A DNA stretch of 64,000 bases from NCBI RefSeq assembly GCF_003001935.1, contig NZ_PVNG01000019.1, forward strand, positions 202,768 to 266,767, read 5' to 3'. Shown here in pieces: positions 26,345 to 34,641 of the stretch (the stretch's first letter is position 1; every line of letters begins with the position of its first letter). Position numbers and translations under genes: made by a program. Under the pieces are notes generated by a model, which worked only from the letters and a program-made list of their open reading frames with translations, had not been told where the DNA came from and made no database searches. Origin of the DNA: Nonomuraea fuscirosea. Its GTDB lineage: Bacteria; Actinomycetota; Actinomycetes; Streptosporangiales; Streptosporangiaceae.

Positions 26345-27171
26345 CGCTTCCCTCGGTTCCGGGGGTCGAGTGTGTCGCGCAGGCCGTCGCCGAGCAGGTT
26401 GAGACCCACCACGAGCAGCACGACGACCGCGCCGGGCGCGATCAGGGTCCAGGGGGCCACGAACACCAGGCTGCGCGCCTCGAAGATCATCGAGCCGAGC
26501 GACGGCGCCGGCGGCGGGGTGCCCAGGCCCAGGAAGCTCAGCGACGCCTCGGTCAGCACCGCCCACGACAGCGACAGCGCGACCTGGATGACGATGATCG
26601 AGGTGATGTTCGGCAGCACATGACGCAGCATGATCTGCCAGCGGCTCAGGCCGGTGGAGACGGCCGCCTTCACGTACTCGATCTCCCTGAGCGAGAGCAC
26701 GGGCCCGCGGGTGACCCGGATGAAGATGGGGACGTACACGATGGCGATGGCCACGGCGATGGTGAACCAGTTGCGGTCCAGCACCGACGCCAGCGACAGC
26801 GCCAGCAGCAGCGGCGGGAAGGCGAACAGCACGTTCGTCACCCCACCGATGGCGCCGTCGGCCAGGCCGCGGTAGAAGCCGGACACCAGCCCGCCCAGCG
26901 TGCCGACGACGGTCGCGAACGCCACCGCGACCACCGCGATCAGCGCCGAGTTGCCCACGCCGGCCGCCACCCGGGAGAAGACGTCGCGGCCGAACTGGTC
27001 GGTGCCGAACAGGTGCTCGCCGGACGGCGCGAGGAAACGCGCCGGCGGATGCTGGGCGACCGGGTCGTAGGGCAGCAGCCCCAGGTACGACAGCACCGCC
27101 ACCACGGCCAGCAGCGCCAGGATCACCACGCCGGCCAGCCCTATCGGGCTGCGCCGCAGCAGGCCGCTCAC
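26341..27171 (-). CDS. Oligopeptide-type ABC permease (DppC-like)
   Basis: 276 residues from GTG at 27171. N-terminal helix VVILALLAVVAVLSYLGLLP, followed by the DppC/OppC signature HLFGTDQFGRDVFSRVAAG, further helices, and the EAA loop YVKAAVSTGLSRWQIMLRHV. C-terminal VGLNLLGDGLRDTLDPRNRG is diagnostic for this subfamily. Overlaps both neighbours by 4 bases (upstream DppB-like permease, downstream murQ), tying transport of the substrate to MurNAc catabolism. Confidence 0.93.
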   Translation of the reverse strand: MSGLLRRSPIGLAGVVILALLAVVAVLSYLGLLPYDPVAQHPPARFLAPSGEHLFGTDQFGRDVFSRVAAGVGNSALIAVVAVAFATVVGTLGGLVSGFYRGLADGAIGGVTNVLFAFPPLLLALSLASVLDRNWFTIAVAIAIVYVPIFIRVTRGPVLSLREIEYVKAAVSTGLSRWQIMLRHVLPNITSIIVIQVALSLSWAVLTEASLSFLGLGTPPPAPSLGSMIFEARSLVFVAPWTLIAPGAVVVLLVVGLNLLGDGLRDTLDPRNRGKR

Positions 27172-28133
27172 GACGCCCTCACCCGGGGGTCGATGAGCCG
27201 GTAGAGCCCGTCGGTCAGCAGGTTGACCAGGACGAACGCCAGCGCGATCACCAGCACGGTGCTCTGCACGACCGCGTACTCCTTCTGCTGGATCCCCAGC
27301 AGCACCTGCCGGCCGATCCCCGGCACGGAGAAGATCTGCTCGACCACGACGGCCCCGCCCAGCAGGTAGCCGAACTGCAGCCCGGTCATGGTCACGATCG
27401 GCACGAGCGCGTTGCCCAGCACGTGCCTGATCTGCAGCCGCCGTTCCGGCACGCCCTTGGCGCGGGCGGTGCGCACGAAGTCGTTCGAGCGCACCTCCAG
27501 CACCGCCGTGCGGGTGGTGCGCAGGATGGGCGCCGCGATGCCGAAGCCCAGCACGAGGGAGGGCAGGAGCATCTGCCGCAGGTTGAGCAGCGGGTCGTCG
27601 ACGAGCGTGGCGAAGCCCTGCCCGTTGGGGTTGAACCCGAACGACGCGGCGAAGACCGACAGCAGCGTCGTGGCCAGCAGGAACGCCGGGATCGACAGCC
27701 CCGCCAGGCTCACCACCTGGCCGGCGGCGTCGCGGACGGAGTTCGTCCGCGAGGCCGCCAGCATGCCCAGCGGCACCCCGATGAGCAGCGCCAGCACGAT
27801 CGAGAACACCGCCAGCTCGAACGTCACCGGCAGCGAGTGCAGCGTCAGCTCCAGCACGCTCTGCTGCGAGCGCGCCGAGTAGCCGAAGTTGCCGGTGAAC
27901 ATGTTGCCCAGCCACGAGAAGAACTGGGTGACCAGCGACTGGTCCAGGCCGTAGTACTGCTCCAGGGCCTGCCGCTGGGCCGGGGTGAGCGCGGCGGCCT
28001 CGGTGCCGAGGCCGGCCGTGATCTGGTCGCCGGGGATCGCCCTGAGCATGACGAAGACGAACACGGCCACCCCGAACAGGATGCCCAGCGTCTCGGCCAC
28101 GCGCCGCAGGACGCGGTTGCGCAGGATCGTCAT
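27168..28133 (-). CDS. Oligopeptide-type ABC permease (DppB-like)
   Basis: 321 residues from ATG at 28133. N-terminal RRVAETLGILFGVAVFVFVM and LRAIPGD are the DppB/OppB opening, followed by the periplasmic-type loop with GLDQSLVTQFFSWLGNMFTG and EAA loop VRTARAKGVPERRLQIRHVL. Ends in LLTDGLYRLIDPRVR, diagnostic. Overlaps the binding-protein stop (ATGA) and the DppC start (GTGA). Longer upstream frame is shadow of the binding-protein gene. Confidence 0.93.
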   Translation of the reverse strand: MTILRNRVLRRVAETLGILFGVAVFVFVMLRAIPGDQITAGLGTEAAALTPAQRQALEQYYGLDQSLVTQFFSWLGNMFTGNFGYSARSQQSVLELTLHSLPVTFELAVFSIVLALLIGVPLGMLAASRTNSVRDAAGQVVSLAGLSIPAFLLATTLLSVFAASFGFNPNGQGFATLVDDPLLNLRQMLLPSLVLGFGIAAPILRTTRTAVLEVRSNDFVRTARAKGVPERRLQIRHVLGNALVPIVTMTGLQFGYLLGGAVVVEQIFSVPGIGRQVLLGIQQKEYAVVQSTVLVIALAFVLVNLLTDGLYRLIDPRVRAS

Positions 28134-29680
28134 CCGACCGAGGTGGTCCGCAGGTACTGCAGCGAGCCGCTGGCCATCGGCACGAAGCCCTGCACGCCGG
28201 AGGTCGTGGCGGTGTAGGTGTAGCCGGCGAACAGCCAGATCCAGGCGGCGTTGTTCTCCAGCTCGGCGCCGACCTTCTCGTAGATGGCCTTGCGCTCGGC
28301 CTGGTCGGTCGTCGCCTTGCCCTGCTGGAACAGCTCGTCCAGCTCGGGGGAGCTGTAGCCGGCGACCTTGTTCAGGTTGCCCTTGCTGGTGAAGTAACGG
28401 CCGTAGGAGCCGTCGGGGTCGGGGCGCCCGCCGTTGAGCGCCACGGCCGCGTCGAAGTCGGCCGCCACCCAGCGGTCCACGAACGCGCCGGACTCCAGCA
28501 CCTCCAGGTCCAGGGTGATCTTCGCCTCGGCGAGCTGGGCCTTGAGGTTCTGCGCCTCGTTGACGGAGGTGGCGTACTCGCCCTGGGAGACGATCGTCTT
28601 GATCGTCACGCCGCCGGACTTGCCGGCCTTGGCCAGGTACTCGGCCGCCTTGGTGAGGTCGCGGGCCGGGCAGGGGCGCTTGTTCGGGTCCGACTTGAAC
28701 GCCGGGGCGGTGATCGGTCCCGTCACCTCGCCCTCGCCGAGCGCGGCGGTGTCGAGCACCTGCTTGCGGTCGATCGCGCACTGCACGGCCAGGCGCACGT
28801 TGACGTCCTTGAGGTCGCCGTGCTGCGCGTTGAGCTGGAGCGCGTGGTAGTTGAGCTGCGGCGTCTTGGCCACCTGGATCGTGCCGCCGCCCTCGGCGGT
28901 CTGCGCGACGAGCGGGTCGTTGAAGACCGCGAGCTGCACGTTGCCCGACTGCATGGCCGAGACGATGGACGACTCGTCCGGGATCACCCGGAACTCGACC
29001 GAGGCGAGCTTCGGCTTCTCGGCGCCCCAGTACTTGTCGTTCCTGGTCAGCGTGATCGACTGGCTCGGCACCCGCTTGCCCAGCGTGAACGGGCCGGTGC
29101 CGTTGGGCGTGGCGTTGAGCTTCTCCTCGGTGTCGTCGGAGGACAGCATGGCCATGTTGACCGTGGCCAGGTTGGCGGGCAGCGCGGCGTCGGGGCCGCT
29201 CAGCTCCAGCTCGACCGTGTCGGGGCCGCTCGCCTCGACCGACTTGACCGACGAGAGCGAGGCGCGGGCCACGGCCGCGGTCTTCTCGTCCATGATCTTG
29301 TCGAGGGAGTCCTTGACGTCCTTGGAGTCGAACGCGCTGCCGTCGGCGAACGTCACGCCCTGGCGCAGCTTGAGCGTGAGCTTCTTACCGTCGTCCGAGG
29401 TCTCCCAGGACTCGGCCAGGCCGGGCACGACGTTGAGGTCCTTGTCGAACTCGGTGAGCGTGCCGTACAGGTTCTGCAGCACGTTGACGGCCTGGAACTG
29501 GGTGGCCTTCCAGGGGAAGAGCGTGTCGGGGTCGGAGGTCACGCCGACGACGAGCGCGCCGCCCGCCGCTCCGGTGCCGGACGCCGGCCCGGACGGTGCG
29601 CCCGAGGAGGACGAGCAGGCGGTGAGGGCGAGGGACAGCGCAGCGGCGATGCCGACCGCGGAGAAGGCGCCACGGGGCAT
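28130..29680 (-). CDS. Peptide-type ABC solute-binding lipoprotein
   Basis: 516-residue SBP_bac_5 family protein. The signal peptide MPRGAFSAVGIAAALSLALT ends in lipobox LTAC with Cys22 lipidated. The mature domain shows LAESWETSDDGKKLTLKLRQ and GVTFADGSAFDSKDVKDSL, the standard DppA/OppA opening, and GTGPFTLGKRV later. Family members bind peptides, but some bind muropeptides (MppA) or sugars; with murQ, anmK and an amidase in the same operon, a MurNAc-peptide ligand is likely (inference). First gene of the minus-strand operon, divergent from the RpiR regulator. Confidence 0.93.
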   Translation of the reverse strand: MPRGAFSAVGIAAALSLALTACSSSSGAPSGPASGTGAAGGALVVGVTSDPDTLFPWKATQFQAVNVLQNLYGTLTEFDKDLNVVPGLAESWETSDDGKKLTLKLRQGVTFADGSAFDSKDVKDSLDKIMDEKTAAVARASLSSVKSVEASGPDTVELELSGPDAALPANLATVNMAMLSSDDTEEKLNATPNGTGPFTLGKRVPSQSITLTRNDKYWGAEKPKLASVEFRVIPDESSIVSAMQSGNVQLAVFNDPLVAQTAEGGGTIQVAKTPQLNYHALQLNAQHGDLKDVNVRLAVQCAIDRKQVLDTAALGEGEVTGPITAPAFKSDPNKRPCPARDLTKAAEYLAKAGKSGGVTIKTIVSQGEYATSVNEAQNLKAQLAEAKITLDLEVLESGAFVDRWVAADFDAAVALNGGRPDPDGSYGRYFTSKGNLNKVAGYSSPELDELFQQGKATTDQAERKAIYEKVGAELENNAAWIWLFAGYTYTATTSGVQGFVPMASGSLQYLRTTSVG

Positions 29681-29753
29681 ATGGTCTCCTCAGAACAGTA
29701 GGTCATAAAATTACGCAGACCATACCATCCAGGTACTTTCTTTCCAGCATGGG
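29681..29753. promoter_or_regulatory. Divergent promoter region, muropeptide operon / RpiR gene
   Basis: The 73 bases between the divergent starts are AT-richer than the surroundings (ATAAAATTAC, GTACTTTCTTTCC). This is where both promoters and the regulator's operator must lie. I do not see a clean long palindrome, so no operator is drawn. Confidence 0.5.
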
Positions 29754-30653
29754 GTGATGATGGCGGAGGACGCCGAGACGCTGCTGATCCGCATCCGCGC
29801 GGCCATGCCGGCCCTGCGGCCCTCGGAGCGGCGGATCGCCGGGGAGTTCACCGGAGATCCGGCCGCGGCGGCGAACCTGTCCATCGCGCAACTGGCCGCC
29901 CGCTGCGAGACCTCGACCACCTCGGTGGTGCGTTTCTACCAGCGCATGGGTTACGCCCACTACAAGGACTTCAGGATCGACCTGACCAGGGCGGTGGCCA
30001 GGGAGGAGATCGCCCGCAGGGAGGCGGGGCCGGGCCTGCCCGAGGTGTCGGGCGACATCGACCGGAACGACAGCCTGGAGGGCATCGTCTCCAAGGTCGC
30101 CATGAACGAGACGCTCTCCATCGCCGACACGGCCCGCTCGCTGGACATGGAGGCGCTGGGCCGGGCGGTGTCGCTGCTGCTGGGGGCGCGCAGGATCGAC
30201 AGCTTCGGCGTGGGGGCGAGCGCGCTGGTGGGGCTCGACCTGCAGCAGAAGCTGTCCCGTATCGGGCGGACCGCGCTCAACTGGCACGACGCGCACTCCG
30301 CCTGGACCTCGGCCGCCACGCTCGCCGCCGGTTGCGTGGCGGTGGCCGTCTCGCACACCGGGGCCACCGTGGACACCGTCGAGTTCCTCGCCATCGCCCG
30401 CAGGTCGGGGGCCGCGACGGTGGCGATCACGAACTTCCACGATTCGCCGCTGGCCCGCGCGGCCGACGTGACGCTCACGACGGCCGCGCGGGAGACCAGG
30501 TTCCGCTCGGGTGCGCTGGGCAGCCGCATCGCCCAGCTCATGGTGGTGGACTGCCTGTTCACCGGGGTCGCGCAGGCCTCCTACGACGAGTCGATGCGGG
30601 CGCTGCGCGACACGTACGCGGTGGTGCACGACCGCGTCGTCAAGCGCGCCTGA
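29754..30653 (+). CDS. RpiR/MurR-family transcriptional regulator
   Basis: 299 residues: N-terminal RpiR helix-turn-helix (about 10-80: RPSERRIAGEFTGDPAAAAN, then LSIAQLAARCETSTTSVVRF) and C-terminal SIS domain (about 125-265: RRIDSFGVGASALVGLDLQQ, AVSHTGATVDTVEFLAIARR). MurR proteins of this family sense MurNAc-6-P and repress murQ operons. Divergent from an operon containing murQ, so the same role is inferred. Three possible starts cluster at 29754 (GTG), 29757 and 29760 (ATG). Only weak ribosome-binding sequence precedes them. Confidence 0.9.
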   Translation: MMMAEDAETLLIRIRAAMPALRPSERRIAGEFTGDPAAAANLSIAQLAARCETSTTSVVRFYQRMGYAHYKDFRIDLTRAVAREEIARREAGPGLPEVSGDIDRNDSLEGIVSKVAMNETLSIADTARSLDMEALGRAVSLLLGARRIDSFGVGASALVGLDLQQKLSRIGRTALNWHDAHSAWTSAATLAAGCVAVAVSHTGATVDTVEFLAIARRSGAATVAITNFHDSPLARAADVTLTTAARETRFRSGALGSRIAQLMVVDCLFTGVAQASYDESMRALRDTYAVVHDRVVKRA

Positions 30654-30674
30654 ACGGGCTGCCGGCGCACCTGA

Positions 30675-30699
30675 CCGGGCGCGCCGCCGGCTCGCCCGG
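30675..30699 (+). terminator. Possible hairpin after the RpiR gene
   Basis: CCGGGCG (30675-30681) pairs with CGCCCGG (30693-30699), loop 11 bases, 22 bases past the stop. No T-run. It also lies just beyond the convergent frameshifted gene, so it may serve both. Confidence 0.4.
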
Positions 30700-30709
30700 C
30701 CGGGTGGCG

Positions 30710-31136
30710 CTAATCGGCGCGCTCGACGGTCTCGCAGTCGACGCTCACCGGGTCGAGCGCGGCACGGTCGGCGAAGGCCACGTCGCCGGTGCCGTCGCCG
30801 CAGAACGACAGGTGGTCCGCCGCCTGGTCGCGCAGGTCGATCACGTCGTTCCCGAGCCCGCCGTCACCGTGTCCCTGGTCATGCCGGAGTCCGGCACCGA
30901 CGCGCTGCGGATCAACGACTCGGTCTCCATCGTCCCCGGCCCCGGCTGCGTCCAGGCTCCCGGCGACGCCACCACCGTGCGCTGCTCGGGCAAGCCGCCG
31001 TTGATCACGCGTACCGAAGCGGACGAGGTGCCGGCGGAGGCGCCGGCCTGCGCCTGGGCGGTGACGGGCGTCGCCGCGAGCGCGGCGGCGGCGAGGCCGC
31101 CGATCAGGGGCAGGGCTAAGCGCTGCGCATGCGCAT
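30710..31136 (-). pseudogene. Secreted calcium-repeat (RTX-like) protein, two frameshifts
   Basis: A ribosome-binding site GAGGAGG precedes ATG at 31136, but that frame reads only MRMRSA before a TAG. One frame over, the sequence continues LALPLIGGLAAAALAATPVT and AQAQA, a clear signal peptide, and runs to VTAGSG before a stop. Shifting again gives NDVIDLRDQAADHLSFCGDG and then DPVSVDCETVERAD with a stop at 30710, the usual end of actinomycete secreted proteins with hemolysin-type calcium repeats (GxGND, C..G..D, DCE.V). Restoring one base at each of two points would give one intact ~140-residue protein. Either a decayed gene or two sequencing indels. Confidence 0.65.
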
Positions 31137-31334
31137 GGTTCCTCCTCAAGGAGTGGGTGGATCGTTGACCGGCTTCATGATGGGACGGAACTAAGTTCTG
31201 CTCTGCGTCCTGATACAGCGATGCTCCGTGTCGCTCACGACACCACCGGACCGCCACGTGACCTTGAAGGGTGTTGACAGGCTCACAGCCCGGATTCACC
31301 TGGGGTTCACTGGCCCGCTCTAGCTTGTAGGGCC

Positions 31335-32228
31335 ATGAGCTGGAGGTACCGGGCCAACGCCACGCTTGAGGGCCTGACGGGATACACGCTGACGCGACGA
31401 CTGAGCAAGGAGCCGCCGAAACCGCCGCCGCCGCCGAAGGTGCCGCTGGAGCTGCAGCGGCTGCCCGGCGACACGGTACGGCCGCCCGTCGATCCCGGGC
31501 ACGACCGGTTGCTGCGCGAGCCTGTCTTCCTGCTGTCGTCGGTGCGCTCGGGCTCTACCCTGCTGCGCGTCATGCTCGACAGCCACTCCCAGGTGCACTC
31601 GCCGATCGAGACGCACTTCCGCCGGCTGACCGTGGGCCTCGGCACCGACCCCGTACGCCAGGCCATGGAGCTGCTCGGCCACACCCACAGCGACCTCGAA
31701 CACCTGGTCTGGGACCGGCTGCTGCACCGCGAGCTGACCCGCAGCGGCAAGCCGTTGCTGGTCGAGAAGACGCCCAGCAACGTCTTCGCCTGGCGGCGCA
31801 TCGCGGCCTGCTGGCCGGACGCGCGCTTCGTCTTCCTGCTGCGCCACCCGATGTCGATCGTGCAGTCCTGGCACGAGGCCGACCCGGACAAGCGGCCCAT
31901 GGAGGAGGCCGTGCCGCGCACGCTCGCGTACATGACCTACCTGGAGGAGGCCAGGACGCACCTGGAGGGCCTGACCGTGCGCTACGAGGACCTGGTCGCC
32001 GACCCCGAGGGCCGGCTGCGCCGGCTCTGCCTCTTCCTCGGCCTGGAGTACGAGCCCGCCATGCTGGACTACGGCGAGCAGGACCACGGCGGCTTCGTGA
32101 AGGGCATCGGCGACTGGCGGGACAAGATCCGCGCCGGCACCGTGGTCGCCGGCCGACCGCTGCCTGCGCCCGCGGAGATCCCGGCCGAGCTGCACGACAT
32201 CTGCCGGAAATGGGAGTATCTGCCGTGA
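31335..32228 (+). CDS. Sulfotransferase family protein
   Basis: 297 residues. Transfers sulfate from PAPS to an acceptor. The 5'-phosphosulfate loop is VFLLSSVRSGSTLLRVMLDS (about residues 60-80), and the 3'-phosphate motif is near ARFVFLLRHPMSIVQSWHEA. LTVRYEDLVADPEGRLRRLC is the conserved C-terminal motif. No signal peptide. Substrate unknown. It is followed 67 bases later by a sulfatase, an unusual pairing of opposing activities. ATG at 31335 has only GTAGGG as weak ribosome-binding site. Confidence 0.88.
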   Translation: MSWRYRANATLEGLTGYTLTRRLSKEPPKPPPPPKVPLELQRLPGDTVRPPVDPGHDRLLREPVFLLSSVRSGSTLLRVMLDSHSQVHSPIETHFRRLTVGLGTDPVRQAMELLGHTHSDLEHLVWDRLLHRELTRSGKPLLVEKTPSNVFAWRRIAACWPDARFVFLLRHPMSIVQSWHEADPDKRPMEEAVPRTLAYMTYLEEARTHLEGLTVRYEDLVADPEGRLRRLCLFLGLEYEPAMLDYGEQDHGGFVKGIGDWRDKIRAGTVVAGRPLPAPAEIPAELHDICRKWEYLP

Positions 32229-32319
32229 CGGCCGGGTCACCCCGGGGGCCACGAGGGTGTGACAGAGTTCGCCTGCGATTTGCCCGCCATTCGCCGTGGC
32301 CTCCGATATGTTGCCCTTC

Positions 32320-33960
32320 GTGATCAACAGGCCCTCGCGCCGAGCCTTATTCGCCGGTACCCTCGCCGGCCTCGCCCTGCCCGCGGCCACGTCCGCGGGC
32401 GCCGAGGCCACCGCCCGCCGCGGCACCCTGCCCGCGCGGCCGAACATCCTGCTCATCCTGGCCGACGACCTGGGATGGGGGGAGATCGGCAGCAACGGGC
32501 AGCGCTCCATCAGCACCCCCAACCTGGACCGGCTGGCGGCCGAGGGGGTGCAGTTCAAGGCCGCGTACTCGGGCGCGCCGCTGTGCGCGCCGTCGCGGTG
32601 CTCGCTGCTCACCGGGCTGCACGCCGGGCACGGCACCGTGCGGGAGAACCCGGAGGGCGGGCAGCAGCACGCGCTCACCGACGCCGACCTCACCTTCGCC
32701 GAGGTGCTGCGGCTGTCCGGCTACCGTACGGCGTGCATCGGCAAGTGGGGCTTCGGCCCCGAGGAGCCGGACCAGGACTCCCACCCCAACGTGCGCGGCT
32801 TCGACGAGTTCTACGGTTACATCGAGCACGTCCACGCGCACCAGTACTTCCCCGCTTATCTGTGGCACAACGGCGAGAAGGTGCACCTCGGCGGCAAGTC
32901 GTACGCGCCGCACCTGTTCCGCGAGCGCGCGGTCGAGTTCATCCGGCAGGACGGCGACCAGCCCTTTCTGCTGTACTTCGCCAGCAACCTGCCGCACGCG
33001 CCGAGCGTGATCCCCGGCGACGCCGGCCGGTACGAGAACCGCCCCTGGAGCGCCGCGAACCGCCGTCACGCCGCGCAGGTCGCCAGGCTCGACAACGACG
33101 TCGCCGCCCTCGTCAGGGCGCTGCGCGACGCCGGGGTGGCCGAGCGCACGCTCGTGCTGTTCACCAGCGACAACGGCCCGCACAGCGAGAAGGGCGTGAC
33201 GCCGGAGCTGTTCAACTCCAACGGCCCCTTCCGCGGCGACAAACGCGACGTCTACGAGGGCGGCATCCGTGTCCCCATGATCGCCTGGTCACCGGGCCTG
33301 CGGCCGCGGGTGGAGCGGCAGCCGGTGGCGTTCTGGGACGTGCTGCCCACGCTGGCGGACCTGGCCAGGGTGCCGCCGCCCGCCCACGTGGACGGCCTGT
33401 CCTTCACCGGCCTGCTGACCGGCGCGGGCGCGCCCCGGCACCGCCACCTGGTGTGGAACCGGCCGCGCAAGGCCCAGGCCATGCGGCGCGGCAGGTGGAA
33501 GGTGGTCCGGTTCAACCCGCACATCGCCGGGGCCGGGCCACGGGGCCGCGTCGAGCTGTACGACCTGGACGCCGACCCCGGCGAACGCCGCGACCTGTCC
33601 GCCAGGAAGCCCGAGCTCACCAGGGAACTGCTGGCCGAGCTCGACCGCTCGATCGGCGGCGACCCGCGCACCCCGTACGGGCTGCGCACCGAGCTCACCG
33701 CCGACCAGTTCGTCGTCACCCTCTACAACGGCTCCGCCGTGCCCTGGCGGAACGTACGCCTCGGCCTGGACCGGCCACGACGGGCGCGGGCGCACACGGT
33801 CGCCCGGGTGAACCCGGGCACGGCCCTCTCGGTCGGCTTCCCCCTGCCGTCCTCCGGCCGGATCACGGCCAGGGCCGCCTTCGACGCCGGCGGCAGGTCG
33901 CACGTCTTCCGGCACGTCCACCGGGACGTGCTGCGGGACGTGCTGCGGGACGAGGGCTGA
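32320..33960 (+). CDS. Secreted arylsulfatase-type sulfatase
   Basis: About 546 residues. Type I sulfatase: metal-binding PNILLILADDLGWGEIG (Asp49/Asp50) and the formylglycine motif LCAPSRCSLLTG with Cys89, which must be oxidised by a formylglycine-generating enzyme. GKWGFGPEEPD and FTSDNGPHSEKG complete the active site. The N-terminus SRRALFAGTLAGLALPAATS then AGA resembles a Tat signal, so export folded is likely. Start uncertain: GTG at 32320 fits the signal best; GTG 32296 and ATG 32308 are in frame. The last ~80 residues are unlike other sulfatases and end in repeated HRDVLRDVLRDEG. Confidence 0.9.
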   Translation: MINRPSRRALFAGTLAGLALPAATSAGAEATARRGTLPARPNILLILADDLGWGEIGSNGQRSISTPNLDRLAAEGVQFKAAYSGAPLCAPSRCSLLTGLHAGHGTVRENPEGGQQHALTDADLTFAEVLRLSGYRTACIGKWGFGPEEPDQDSHPNVRGFDEFYGYIEHVHAHQYFPAYLWHNGEKVHLGGKSYAPHLFRERAVEFIRQDGDQPFLLYFASNLPHAPSVIPGDAGRYENRPWSAANRRHAAQVARLDNDVAALVRALRDAGVAERTLVLFTSDNGPHSEKGVTPELFNSNGPFRGDKRDVYEGGIRVPMIAWSPGLRPRVERQPVAFWDVLPTLADLARVPPPAHVDGLSFTGLLTGAGAPRHRHLVWNRPRKAQAMRRGRWKVVRFNPHIAGAGPRGRVELYDLDADPGERRDLSARKPELTRELLAELDRSIGGDPRTPYGLRTELTADQFVVTLYNGSAVPWRNVRLGLDRPRRARAHTVARVNPGTALSVGFPLPSSGRITARAAFDAGGRSHVFRHVHRDVLRDVLRDEG

Positions 33961-33967
33961 GCCGCGC

Positions 33968-34005
33968 GGTCACGGCGGCCCGCGCCTGCGCAGGTCGCCG
34001 TGACC
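33968..34005 (+). terminator. Hairpin terminator after the sulfatase gene
   Basis: GGTCACGGCG (33968-33977) pairs perfectly with CGCCGTGACC (33996-34005), 8 bases after the sulfatase stop; the loop is GC-rich and can pair further. No T-run, as is common in this group. Confidence 0.7.
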
Positions 34006-34016
34006 TGGAGATATGC

Positions 34017-34036
34017 CACTCTCTTGACTAAGAGTG
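34017..34036. promoter_or_regulatory. Dyad CACTCT-N8-AGAGTG overlapping a TTGACT box
   Basis: CACTCT (34017-34022) and AGAGTG (34031-34036) flank a -35-like TTGACT (34024-34029) ahead of the amidase gene; CACTCT recurs at 34060-34065. It looks like a regulator site laid over a promoter. A -10 at the right distance (TACGGA) is weak. Confidence 0.45.
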
Positions 34037-34101
34037 ATGACATCGCTACGGAAAGTTGACACTCTGAAGAGGAGGCCGTTACCCGACGAGGAGAGGAACG
34101 C

Positions 34102-34620
34102 ATGAACCTGATCACCCGAGCGGAATGGAACGCCAGGAAGCCGACCGCGGGCTACGTCCGCCTGTCCGCCACCCGGGGCGTCAAGATCCACTACACCGGC
34201 GGCTCGGTGCCCGCCGACCTGGCCGGCCCGGACAACCACGACCGCTGCGTGGACCTGGTCCAGGACATCCAGCGCATGCACATGTCGGGCGGCCGCGGGG
34301 AGAAGTACATCGACCTGGGCTACTCCATGGTGTGCTGCCCGCACGGGAACACGTTCATGGGCCGGGGGCCGCACGCCCTGCCCGCCGCCAACGGCGCCGG
34401 GCTCAACTCCGGCCACTACGCCGTCCTCGCGCTGCTCGGCGACTCAGGACTGACCGAACCGAACGACGACCTGCTCAATGCCCTGGTCGACGCCATCGAA
34501 TACCTGCGCGAGCACGGCGACGCCGGCCGCGAGGTCAAGGGGCACCGGGACGGCTATTCCACCTCGTGCCCCGGCGACCCGCTCTACCGCTGGGTCCGCG
34601 CCGGGGCCGAGCGACCCTAG
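34102..34620 (+). CDS. PGRP-type N-acetylmuramoyl-L-alanine amidase
   Basis: 172 residues, single peptidoglycan-recognition/amidase_2 domain. Zinc ligands visible: His30 in VKIHYTGG, His148 in VKGHRDGYSTSCPGD, Cys156 in the same motif. The ITRAEWNARKP opening is standard. ATG at 34102 follows GGAGAGG with good spacing. There is no signal peptide, so the enzyme would act in the cytoplasm or leave by another route. It might trim imported muropeptides for the MurQ/AnmK pathway 4-12 kb away, but nothing in the sequence links them directly. Confidence 0.88.
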   Translation: MNLITRAEWNARKPTAGYVRLSATRGVKIHYTGGSVPADLAGPDNHDRCVDLVQDIQRMHMSGGRGEKYIDLGYSMVCCPHGNTFMGRGPHALPAANGAGLNSGHYAVLALLGDSGLTEPNDDLLNALVDAIEYLREHGDAGREVKGHRDGYSTSCPGDPLYRWVRAGAERP

Positions 34621-34641
34621 CCCAGAAGCTCGCAGGCGGGC

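Noticed and set aside
31274..31326. Promoter with TTGACA at 31274 and TAGCTT at 31321 for a leaderless sulfotransferase mRNA
   Set aside because: The two boxes are 41 bases apart and neither has a partner at a proper distance, so no promoter is claimed.
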